DNA of 64,000 bases from Paragorgia papillata (lineage: Eukaryota; Cnidaria; Anthozoa; Scleralcyonacea; Coralliidae). Both the position numbers and the translations under genes were made by a program. Positions 45,589 through 54,524 of this stretch are shown here, in pieces. The notes under the pieces are model-generated. The model saw only the letters and a list, made by a program, of their open reading frames with translations, ran no database searches and was not told the origin of the DNA. Position 1 is the stretch's first letter. Each line of letters starts with the position of its first letter. The DNA is taken from contig JAWNZC010000106.1 of assembly GCA_035771165.1 (NCBI GenBank), positions 62,001 through 126,000 of the forward strand, given 5' to 3'.

Positions 45589-45683
45589 TCATTAAAAGAA
45601 CAATATAGTCTTTCTTGCTAATCTTGTATATACAATTTGTATATACAAGATTAGCAAGAAAGACTATATTGTTCTTTTAATGA
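45589..45683. repeat. Perfect palindrome, 47-bp arms, 1-nt spacer
   Basis: Every base from 45589 pairs with its mirror up to 45683 around t45636. The arms begin TCATTAAAAGAACAATATAG and include CTTTCTTGCTAATCTTG. Confidence 0.95.
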
Positions 45684-45764
45684 CAATATACGTGCATGCA
45701 GATTTTTATAGCACATTGATAGATATATACATTTATTATACTTGGATAACAACAACCATAATAA

Positions 45765-45930
45765 TTATAATAATAATAATAATATGATAATGATGATGAA
45801 GATGAAGAATAGGATGATATTATCATAAGTAAGATGATAATGATGACGACGATGACAATGAATGACGGTGACATTCAGGATGGGATGATGACGATGATGA
45901 TGATGATAATGGCGATGATGATAATGATCA
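45765..45930. repeat. Trinucleotide microsatellite (TAA/GAT)
   Basis: TAATAATAA runs into GATGATGAAGATG and ATGATGATGAT with interruptions. It explains the spurious Ser/Tyr- and Met-rich frames there. Confidence 0.9.
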
Positions 45931-45949
45931 TATGGTCATGCAACCACTG

Positions 45950-46052
45950 TTGTATCATTTTCAACAAGGGCCACAAGAGGGCCACAAGTTTATCAATTAT
46001 TTGTAAGGTGTCACCGTCTTGAAATAAAGTTTTTATCTTATCTTATCTTATA
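45950..46052 (+). mobile_element. 3' tail of a truncated non-LTR retrotransposon
   Basis: AAGGTGTCACCGTCTTGAAA then TAAAGTTTTTATCTTATCTT with repeated ATCTT units. This is a form typical of the 3' end of dead-on-arrival non-LTR copies. No coding part remains. Confidence 0.55.
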
Positions 46053-46129
46053 AAACGCCTTCGACTTCGAATAGCTACATATTGGCGTAAATGTCTTGTA
46101 TAGCAAGTATAAACTACATATAACTGTGG

Positions 46130-46410
46130 TGCGTTGGTCAACATTGTCTGACTTCATAATTTTTCTTGATATTTTAACTAAAGTTCTAACTTGGTAAATT
46201 AGTTGCACATCAAAATTTCAGAAAATTTGACACTTTTCTTCCTTTTCAAAAATGAAATTTTTGCGGCCTAAAGACGTTAAATAGAGAGTATATTTAAACT
46301 GCATACGACTGCATATCACGGAGTGCGTATATGTTGGTTGACATTGTCTGACTTTATCAGTTTATGATTTTTTATGATACTTTAACCATAGTTCGAGCTT
46401 GGTAACTGTG
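46130..46410. repeat. Two diverged direct repeats, about 194 bp apart
   Basis: GTTGGTCAACATTGTCTGAC (46133) and GTTGGTTGACATTGTCTGAC (46331) each begin a similar 70-bp block ending in AACTTGGTAA / GCTTGGTAAC. Confidence 0.7.
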
Positions 46411-46765
46411 TTTGAAATTTGTATGTAAACGGCAAGTCTAAAATCTGAAGGGAGACTAATTAATCGCTCTGTTGATCTGTGGAACTTTGATCGTCGAGTT
46501 TTGACGTCATGTGCAAAGGGTCTAACACATCCTGTTAAAATCCTGATCAATTAAGCGCTTTCCAGACGAGTGCATAACATGATGTATAGTGCATAGGTTC
46601 GCACTGTCATTAATTGTCATTCAACGTCAAAAACAACATAAAACCACAACTCCTTGTTCAAACCAAAACACTGCAGCTCAACAATTTCTTTATTGCAAAT
46701 ACTTCAATTTATTCAATTTTTACAGAAACAACAATGTTCATACTAGCTGGTGTACGCTGTTGAGC

Positions 46766-47030
46766 CATAGTCAATCGAGATATGGTCTGGAAACTCAGCT
46801 AAAGTCTTTGATCTATCTTTTTGTTCGCCTTTTCATTTTTGTGCACGGTGCACAGTCACTGAACAAATTGTATTTTAGTATAATGAACGAATTGTCCAAT
46901 AGCAACGTTTCAGTTCAATCACTCAACCGTGCTATTTAAATATTAATAAACCTAAAACAATGGATGTGGCAGCTCATTATAGGCGCTTTGAAGTTTGCCA
47001 AGTTTCCAGACCATATCTCGATTGACTATG
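46766..47030. mobile_element. MITE with 7-bp target duplication
   Basis: The ends are CATAGTCAATCGAGATATGG and CCATATCTCGATTGACTATG, inverse of each other, continuing through TCTGGAAACT. GTTGAGC flanks both sides (46759-46765 and 47031-47037). A relative of its interior lies at 62520-62665. Confidence 0.85.
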
Positions 47031-47589
47031 GTTGAGCGAAGATATCAACATCTATTGTGTCATCATGTCACACACTTCAGTGCTTGTACACCCTTTTACA
47101 CGTTATAGCACGACATAGTCTGTTGGCCGGATATGTATGTAGGCTGCGCGCAAGATTAAAAAGGCTGTATGTCCAAATTACCTTATAAGGGAATTTGAGT
47201 AAAAGGAAGGCTAAATAGTTTCCTTTGATTTATAAGTATACAAAACAACTTATATGTTTGTTCATCTAATAAACAATATAAACGTGCGACAGAAGCATTG
47301 AAAAAATTACTACAAGTTTGAAGACATCGTGGTAAGTGCGCGTCAAAACATGCAGTATAGCCATACGTGTATATATACGTTCAGTTTGTGCGCCTTATAA
47401 TACTGCTATGCAGCAGAAGCATTGTTTTGGTATATTAAATTTATTAAAAGGACCCTTGCGTGCGAAATCATGAATAAAATTTTAAGGCCATATCCAATAA
47501 CGTGCCACAGAAATACATAATATGCAAAATAAGCGTGATATATATCATTGTTTATACATAGTACATATTATAGTAATAGGAAAACGAGT

Positions 47590-47715
47590 AACAGACCCTT
47601 TGCACATGACATGAAAACGGTGGATCCCGAGGGCGACTTTAATCTTCCGCATTTCGACAGAGCGAATCATTAATGAAAATTTTATTGTTGCAAAGGGCAT
47701 GTAAAGGGTCTATAC
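47590..47715. repeat. Inverted partner of 46460-46535
   Basis: AGACCCTTTGCACATGAC and CGACAGAGCGAAT here correspond to the inverse of AATCGCTCTGTTGATC and GTGCAAAGGGTCT at 46460-46530. They may be the two ends of an old element that now contains the MITE. Confidence 0.55.
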
Positions 47716-47814
47716 TCAACTGACCCATACAATTGAAGATGAATACTTTTTACGTAGGCGAAATTTTCCGTTACCATCAAGTGCTAAGATAAACTGCAAT
47801 TTTTATTCGACGTT

Positions 47815-47817
<3 letters not shown>

Positions 47818-47883
<66 letters not shown>
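47818..47883. repeat. (AT)n microsatellite
   Basis: An uninterrupted AT dinucleotide run. It directly abuts the Penelope terminus. Confidence 0.95.
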
Positions 47884-47884
<1 letters not shown>

Positions 47885-47909
47885 TATAAGTGGGCTTACC
47901 AAAAATGTT

Positions 47910-47957
47910 GATGGTCGCTACTGTCAGTTTCACGCTGGGCGATCTTCAGGCGGCTGA
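47910..47957 (-). ncRNA. Candidate hammerhead ribozyme at Penelope 3' end
   Basis: The minus strand reads GCCGC-CTGAAGA-TCGCCCAGCGT-GAAA then CTGACAGT-A-GCGACC. CUGANGA and GAAA are the two conserved core boxes. Helix II can form CGC/GCG, helix III ACU/AGU with loop GAC, helix I GCCGC against GCGAC with one mismatch, and the cleavage triplet would be GUA. The U-U at the base of helix II is unusual. Penelope elements are known to carry such ribozymes. Confidence 0.5.
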
Positions 47958-48480
47958 AGATTTTCGATTCGGCGCTGTCTTAAATAGGTTGAGTTGCTTA
48001 CATCAATGCTAATGGGTGTGTGGGTTGATAGCATGCTTCTGGGGGTGTGGGTTGATGGCGGTGTGTGCCTCGATGGTGCGCTACCTACATTCCTACCTTT
48101 GTTCTTGCCTACACCTACGTTCTTTATCTTAAAATTGTTTTTGTGCCGACATGTTGAAAGGATTTCTGATTTTTTGTTAAGTAAAGTGGGTTTTTCGGAT
48201 TTCATAATGCAAAGTTTTTCTTCCAAACATAAATTACATCGGTTAGACCCCCCTGAGTATGCTGCTGACGGTTTTAAAATTGACCAATTAATGTTAAAAT
48301 TTTGTTTTTTGTTTTTCAAATTCCATGTGTGTTTGGAGAGTTCGGTTTCGTTTGAATATTTTTTGTGTTGAAACGATTTGGTGTGGTTTCTGTATCGCTC
48401 CTTAAAACTGTTTGCTGTCATGCCTATGCAATGCTTAGTGTCATTAGTGTTGTTTGTCGAAATAGTTGCTTTATATATGA
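47930..48480 (-). pseudogene. GIY-YIG endonuclease of a Penelope-like element (5' truncated)
   Basis: Minus strand: YKATISTNNTNDTKHCIGMT, ANSFKERYRNHTKSFQHKKY, NETELSKHTWNLKNK, then SGGSNRCNLCLEEKLCIMKS and LLNKKSEILSTCRHKNNFKI, ending PPEDRPA at a stop near 47930. The R of FKERY, the E in NETELS and the CNLC..E block are the features of the Penelope GIY-YIG nuclease and its zinc-binding linker. The YIG-like motif here reads CIG. The frame from 48421 is open for 163 codons. RT and the upstream GIY strand are lost. Confidence 0.85.
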
Positions 48481-48549
48481 TGTTGATCGCCCAGCGTGAA
48501 ACTGACAGTAGCGACCATCAACATTTGAGGTAAGCCCACTTATAGTATA

Positions 48550-49061
48550 TTCGCTCTATCTTTACGGTATTGAGCACTTTTCGACATTTAGCGAACAACA
48601 CTTTGTTTGTTTGAATATCTATATATATATAAGCAGTGTTTTATCGGATTTCAAACAATGGACGATGCCGATAGTCAGTGTTTTTGATCCGATAAAATAC
48701 GTGCTGCGAATTTTCTCATCAATTCCAAAAACGACCTGTTTTTATTAGTTAATTGACATCGGTCATTGGCGTAAATAATAATCTGAAAATCATTCAACGT
48801 TGTTTCAATAACTAAGCCGCAAAGATCACAGAGGAAGACACTTTGAGCAACATTTTATCCCATATAAACGCGCGGACGTGGAACTTCATGATTTCCCTTG
48901 TGTTTTTTTGTTCTATAATTTTTAATGATCTGTAAAGTGTTATTATCCTTAATTTAAACATGTAGGATTAACACACACAACAACACATGCGTTTTACAAG
49001 ATTGATATACGCATATATAGGCATAGCCACGGCCCACAGATATTGAGTGACGATATAAAAT
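48550..49061. other. Spacer with a small inverted repeat
   Basis: About 48633-48705 has GTGTTTTATCGGAT and the inverse ATCCGATAAAATAC. No gene is supported. Confidence 0.5.
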
Positions 49062-49085
49062 TATATATATATATATATATATATA
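49062..49085. repeat. (AT)n microsatellite next to ribozyme-like sequence
   Basis: A short AT run directly left of the degenerate hammerhead at 49086-49136. A second (TA)n run lies at 49330-49356. Confidence 0.9.
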
Positions 49086-49136
49086 GTTCAATCTACAGAC
49101 ACGGTGTGCTGTACTACAGCTCATCAGTGTAGCTTG
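49086..49136 (-). ncRNA. Degenerate hammerhead-like sequence
   Basis: The minus strand reads GTTCCAAGCTACA, CTGATGA, GCTG-TAGTA-CAGC, ACACCGTGTC, TGTAGATTGAAC. The CUGAUGA box, helix II (GCUG/CAGC), helix I (CUACA/UGUAG plus GUUC/GAAC) and a GUC cleavage triplet are present. The second core box should be GAAA but only A remains, so about three bases look deleted and it should be inactive. Confidence 0.45.
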
Positions 49137-49438
49137 GAACAATCTGAATGAATTTCATCAATTACTTATACACATGCGATCGTCGGTGACAACCGCATGT
49201 GGGACAGCATTGGTGAAGTACATTCAGATAGCTTGAAGTGCGCATGGGCCCAGAGTGCTCAAACTTCCACAAGGGTAGTGAGCGTTGCATTATCGCTAAT
49301 AGGTACCCACGGCAACTTCACAGAGTGCTATATATATATATATATATATATATATAACCCTGTATATTTTTTATTCTTATTCACAAGGTTGATAAATAAC
49401 GTTCGGAACCGAGTTGTTCACGCACCAGTTCGGATTCC

Positions 49439-50501
49439 ATGCGCAGAGTTACGAGATGCTTTAAGTTGACTGACCAGTTGACTGACCGTGAGTTTGATTC
49501 AATCGTGCGAAACGGTTTTCCTGGCACTACCAAAAAAAGATCTTGTAATGTTAACTACTACGACAATATTTCTTTAAAAGTTTGTAAAGTAGACGAAGAA
49601 GTCCAAGTACAAGAACAGCTGGCTACCAATATTAGCTCTTGCGGTTCTCCTTCCAGAAACCAGGCCCGTGATGAATGTATTCAGGTGGTCTAACAGGTGG
49701 TCTATATTATGCTGAGGCAACTCTACCAAATTGTATGAAAATAGGTAGAGACCAATTAACACCAGAAAATCCGGAGATTATTCTGGGAAGAGGTAGCTTT
49801 GGCGAAGTTTCACTACAAACCTATCAAGGAGAATACGTTGCAGTAAAAAAATTCATAAGACAATCATCTGAAGAAAAGATCCTAAGAGAGATTAATAGCA
49901 TCATCAACATTAGAGCGCATAAGTATTTGCCCATAGTTTACGGGGTTTCTCTGGAACGTAGACCATTTTTAATGATTTTCAAATTTTATGGATCATCTTC
50001 TGGTAAAAAGGTCGACAACTTTACAGAGAAAATTTATTCGTTCGGGTGACAATTACCAGACATCTGACGAAGCCAAAGGCAACAAACCTCACATCAGTCA
50101 ACCGTGGTAAAGAGCTTTTACCTGTAGCTGGGAATATTTGTGAAGCTCTTTGTCACATTCACATGTGTGGCTACTTACATGGTAAAGATCTTAAGTCCAA
50201 CAATATTTTGCTTATCAAGGAAAACTCGAATTTAACTCCTAAAGTTATCGACTTTGGAAAGCCTTGCAAAATAGACTGTCCGTCGGTTAGCTGTGTGATA
50301 GTAAAGAACGAAAAGGAATACAACGAAGTGAAACTTTTGTATTCTCGTATAGCAAAGGAGCTATTTTTCGGCAAGCCAAGAAGTGTACAAACTTATATAT
50401 TTGCTTATGGTGTTCTACTTAGTAATATACTACAAGTTATAAAACGAAATGACACATGCTTCAATATTTTGGTGGAACAAGCCCTTGTATTAGCAACATA
50501 A
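49439..50501 (+). pseudogene. Degenerate protein kinase, intronless
   Basis: An N-terminal piece (49439-49693: TDQLTDREFDSIVRNGFPG) is followed by a kinase fold in two frames. First frame: EIILGRGSFGEVSLQTYQGE with the glycine loop, YVAVKKFIRQSS (VAVK lysine) and EINSIINIRAHKYLPIVYGV. A frameshift near 50020-50045 leads to LHGKDLKSNNILL (catalytic loop with an extra K between HG and D) and VIDFGKPCKI (DFG). The APE and GHI regions are poor (TYIFAYGVLLSNIL). Cnidarian genomes have many such intronless TKL-like kinases with DLKSNN and DFGK motifs. This copy is probably a pseudogene. Confidence 0.75.
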
Positions 50502-51274
50502 TTTATGATCAAATTTAGTTCTCTTTAACTTCTCTGCTTTAGTTCTGCAAATAAGATAACAATTTTCTGTACTATTATTACCCTGTAGTGTATTTTTTAG
50601 TTATTTAAAAAAAATACTTATATTAATACTGTGATATTGAGCTATTATGAGCTTATGGACTGAAAGCGGTCTGGTATAACGGTCTGACGCTCAGTGCATG
50701 CATTATATAATCCGACGCGCAAAGACGAAAACTGTTACAAATCGGTGGAGTTCCTGTAAAATTTTCGATAAGAGTCGGCGTTGTTTCCGCAACTAAACAT
50801 TAAAATCTCTACCCATGCAACAGCATGCGGTTGTTTACTGCCTCAGTCAATTTGGTTGAAAAGTGAAGTGGTGGGTTTCCTTGACACAAAAAGGTGTGTA
50901 TATATACAAATCCAATTTAGAGTTCAGAGTATTTTCGCAATTTCAATAACAGGAAACAATTTGAGAAATAACAGTATATAAAAGTTAGTTTCCCATTTAA
51001 AATCACTTCACATCAGAATGCATGTGTGTGTGTGTGTGCAGTACAGAATCTGGCGAAAGTATAACACCTTTTAATATGTAATTGTTACCAGTATAGCAGA
51101 GGAACAGCAATCTCCATTAATTCTGAAAGTAAGTTAAATTTTACAAATTTCATGTGTAAGGCAAATCAATTAAATATTTATCATGTTTTTATACATTTGC
51201 TTTTATTGCACGTTTATATGGATAATTAATTTGTGTGTTTTTCTGAATACTAAAAACTGTTTTTATATCAACAG
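50502..51274. other. Spacer; possible upstream exon of the next gene
   Basis: Mostly AT-rich, with a TG run near 51020-51040. A possible exon ends at 51129 (GAATTCTGAAA-like, then GTAAGT) in a phase that fits the exon at 51275. This is weak. Confidence 0.35.
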
Positions 51275-51513
51275 CTTCCACATTCAGTTGGACTAAAACC
51301 GTTCAAATTACTGACGATACTTTTGAAAGATGTACGAGTCCATCCTGTGTCTGTGGTGGAAAATTGTACCATTGCTCATTGTGCGTCCCACACAGGATCA
51401 AGGCAATGAAACTGAGTAAGATGAGAAAGCATTTCCAGACAATGCATTGGGAACCAAGAATTTCACATCCAGGGATGAAAAAATTCTTACACTGTTGTTT
51501 TTTCTTAAATTAA
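51275..51513 (+). pseudogene. Cys/His-rich exon of the KDZ-like gene
   Basis: After TATCAACAG the frame reads TVQITDDTFERCTSPSCVCG, KLYHCSLCVPHRIKAMKLSK and MRKHFQTMHWEPRISHPG, running to a TAA at 51511. C..C.C then C..C and H...H look like paired zinc-binding sites. The frame has no visible donor before the stop, so its link to the next exon at 52484 is by position and composition only. Confidence 0.45.
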
Positions 51514-51977
51514 CGTATGTTTAATGCTATAAGGGTTCTGATTATGTAAGTGGCAAAATGCAAATTTTTACTTACTCATATGCAAAAATTACCACTGTAG
51601 AATAAGAAATTACAAAACATGAATAAATTATAATTTAACGAAGTTTTAAGCCTCTGCATGGCCAGTCAGTTATCATACAAACTCGATTACCTATTGGTTG
51701 GAACGACAAGTTATTATCACCCGCCTCACTACTGATGAATATCATAATAATTTGTCGTCTCATAGACGACTGAGTCGTTCAGTTAATAAGGTTATTCGTT
51801 CGTCCTCGTTGGATTGCGCAGGTTCACTATTAAGACAGCCCCGCACGCCTTCGCTACAAAATGTACCACATGCCTATATATGGTTTATAATTTTAGTAAG
51901 TATTGTGACTGCTCTGTAGGGAAAAATTAATGTGTCATTCATATAAAGTGAACCATCCCATGCATGTAACAACTCAG
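51514..51977. other. Intronic spacer
   Basis: No clear exon. A 73-codon open frame at 51698-51919 is not recognised. Confidence 0.4.
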
Positions 51978-51981
51978 TTAA

Positions 51982-52452
51982 AGGTAAAATCAAGGCAAAT
52001 TACATTTTTCGCTTTATATATGTATTAAAGCACATAGAATCGAAATATGATGAAAAAAAAATTGAATTGAAATTTTTTTTCGTTGATTTTGGGATGTTGA
52101 ATCCACGAATTTTGAAGTATTTTCATAAAAAGCTGTTGAATAAAGAGTCTGGCACTAGTAAGTGTGTAACGTAAACGGAGGAACGATTTTACGACGCACT
52201 AAAAAAGCGTCAATTACTTTAATACATCTGCGGTTGTAAACTTGCACAAGGTTCAACTGTTTACGTCCCAAACTTGCTAGTGCCAGACTCTTTATACCTT
52301 TATACAACACGGCTTTTTTTAGAATACTTCGTTAAAAAATTCTGAAATCAACAAAAAGTACGGTTTGCTTCAAATTTTTATCATCATATTCGTATTCTCC
52401 ATACTTTGGCGCATATAACAAACCAGAAAAATAATTTGCCTTGAGTTGACCT
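51982..52452. mobile_element. Foldback MITE, 471 bp, TTAA-flanked
   Basis: It starts AGGTAAAATCAAGGCAAATT and ends AATTTGCCTTGAGTTGACCT. TTAA lies on both sides (51978-51981, 52453-52456). Arms pair along most of the length, including AGAGTCTGGCACTAG and CTAGTGCCAGACTCT near the centre. It is a different family from 35131-35770. Confidence 0.85.
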
Positions 52453-52483
52453 TTAAAATATTAACATGCTTAACTTTCTATAG

Positions 52484-54145
52484 ATTACGAAATTCTCAGA
52501 TGCTACATGAACTGTCAGATGGCTACGGGAAGCACTGTTGATGGGTCTCATTACCACTGCTGTATTTGTCCAGCTATTTACAAAAGACCAAATAGTATTA
52601 GATATCATTTAATAACCCATGAGGAATCCCCATTGCCATCGGGACCAGTATCTGAGGGAGAATTGGTGGGAAACACTCCAAGTGAAAGTTGTGATGAAGG
52701 AATGGGTCAAAATGAAGTCACTTGCGGTTCGTGCGTAGCCTGCGAGCCGGCTCTCCTTTGGGGGATTGGGGAGAGGAGGAGAAGGAGAGCCTGCACGCGT
52801 AGTATTGTTTTTTGAGTAGTAGCGTTCCAAATTGGGACGCAGCTCACTGATTGGACGAGATGCTGATTGTTGACGTACAACGATATATTAATAGACTGCT
52901 GGTAATTTGTAAAATATTAAGTGCATTTGTGTCTGAAAGATATTTCCATCAGGTAAATATTTTTAATATCTTTGATCATTTATCCAGGGTTGTATTAAAA
53001 TCATATTATTAGGATAGACCCAGATCGATAGACCCGAATCGTTTTGAAACGAAATACTGACGTTTCGAGGGGAGTCCTTGCTTGAAATGTCAGCGTTTCA
53101 GATTCGTTCCAAAAATTTCACCACCTTTTCCCTTTGCCACGATTGTTAAACACTTTAGTATAGTGTGAAAGCAAATCGTCCTCTCATGGATAAATCAATT
53201 AATTGAAAATTTGGTATCAAAGGACAACTTCCCACGATTGAGAAAATATCTATAAAACAAACGATAAGGTTCGAAACACCATTCGCCTGCAATACACACA
53301 ACTTTTTGTACCAGCCTGTAGCTCTCCGGATACGATTATTTATATGACTGAAGTTCCTATGGCCAGGCAAAGTTAAAGTCTGAAAGACTCCGGCTCCTGC
53401 TTTTCAGTTCTTCCACTCGATATGTGAAAATATATAGAGATAGGAAAAAGTCAGACAGGACGTACCGAAGTGGCACGGCGGCTATACGGCATATCATTAT
53501 CTTGTCATTTGTGGAACCGAAGATGACTAGTAATTTCAGAACTACGCATCGTTGAAATATATTGTGTACGTATGTTGTTATATGTTGAATGAGCTTTCAT
53601 TTGATGTAGAGTTCAAGATTTTGCGTTTTATAAAACTTGTTATACTGTCCAAAATGTGCGAACCACTGTTCCAAATAATATTTCATTAGCGTATTAGTCT
53701 GGCGAGGAAGTAAAGCCGTTTTCTTTGTTTACATTGCGTGTCTGGTTTGTGATTGGTCGCTTTTGACAACCCGTTAGAAGGGGCGGCACTCAAATTTGAT
53801 AGCTATGCGTGCAGGCTCTATATTTCACCTCCCGCCCTACCCAAGAGCCGGCTCGCAGGCTAGTTCGTGCGCAAAAGCGTTTTCCTCAAAGAAATCTCTC
53901 CAAAACCATACCAGGCATATTCACACTGCACCTGATTTCATTAGCGGGAGCAGACATTTAAATGGGATATGTGTTGATCCGGACAAAGGCATATACTTGA
54001 TGAGACGTTCCTTCAGTGGTACTAGCCATCCAGTACATGTCATTCATAGTTTTGGAACTGATGGGGGATTTGTTTGTGAATTAAATGATTGCCGTGAATT
54101 GTCAAACAGCCAGAAGAAGTGGCAATCCGAGTTTCATATGTAACC
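52484..54145 (+). pseudogene. C2H2 finger exon of the KDZ-like gene, split by a Mutator-like insert
   Basis: The exon begins after CTATAG at 52484: YEILRCYMNCQMATGSTVDG, YHCCICPAIYKRPNSIRYHL and ITH form one C2H2 finger (C-x2-C-x12-H-x3-H). At 52735 the reading is broken by 1127 bp of insert plus a 9-bp duplication. Joined across it, VTCGSC + AKAFSSKKSLQNHTRHIH is a second C2H2 finger. It continues GICVDPDKGIYLMRRSFSGT, VHVIHSFGTDGGFVCELND and CRELSNSQKK, then shifts frame near 54115. The finger pair may bind transposon ends. Confidence 0.7.
52736..53862. mobile_element. Mutator-like (MULE) non-autonomous element, 1127 bp
   Basis: The ends are TAGCCTGCGAGCCGGCTC and GAGCCGGCTCGCAGGCTA, with weaker similarity inwards (AGAGCCTGCACGC). 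A 9-bp target duplication GTTCGTGCG (52727-52735 and 53863-53871) is the Mutator-type size. No transposase frame inside. It interrupts the coding sequence of a zinc finger. Confidence 0.85.
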
Positions 54146-54524
54146 ACCTAAAGAGTGCAGTATGTCACCGAGAAAGCGAAGTCTCGCTACGTGTTGTCTC
54201 CCCAATCCTTAGAAGATTTAACCGAAAAGAAAATGCGCTGGTTTAAGAAAACACGAAAACAGGGAATGCAGTCATTTGCAAACAATGGCCACCAACGACA
54301 AGTCACCGTTAATTGCAGAATTTGACGATTCTAAGTGTATGACTTCGGTTTCTGTTTACGATGGAGAAATTCATCACTATTCTAGATTCAAACGAGTAGT
54401 TGTTTCATACGACGAAACATCCAACAAATGGTCGTGTGCTTGTTGTCGAGCGAAAGTGAACTGCGTTCATAAGTCTATAGCTACAATCGTTAACAAAAAT
54501 GGTTGGCACACATTACACGTTTAG
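54146..54524 (+). pseudogene. Basic linker and SWIM-type zinc finger of the KDZ-like gene
   Basis: After two single-base frame changes the reading is GNPSFICNHLKS, QYVTEKAKSRYVLSPQSLED and LTEKKMRWFKKTRKQGMQSF, then from 54276 FDDSKCMTSVSVYDGEIHHY, RVVVSYDETSNKWSCACCRA and KVNCVHKSIATIV. The CxC...CxH spacing (CAC-x6-CVH) is that of SWIM zinc fingers, a DNA/protein-binding module found in MULE and KDZ transposases. The frame ends at a stop at 54522. Confidence 0.65.

Larger units (their letters stand above)
47884..48549 (-). mobile_element. Penelope-like element fragment between inverted repeats
   Basis: The region is bounded by about 64-bp inverted copies of one terminal sequence (47880-47944 and 48486-48549: ACTATAAGTGGGCTTACC, GTTGATGGTCGCTACTGTCA). 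Penelope elements often keep terminal repeats in inverted arrangement. Only the endonuclease end of the element is left and RT is missing. Confidence 0.75.

Noticed and set aside
45677..46022. Ser/Tyr-rich and Met/Asp-rich frames
   Set aside because: They are translations of the trinucleotide microsatellite.
46589..46939. 116-codon frame on the plus strand
   Set aside because: Much of it lies in the MITE at 46766-47030 and it shows no domain.
47994..48371. 125-codon frame on the plus strand
   Set aside because: It is antisense to the Penelope GIY-YIG frame.
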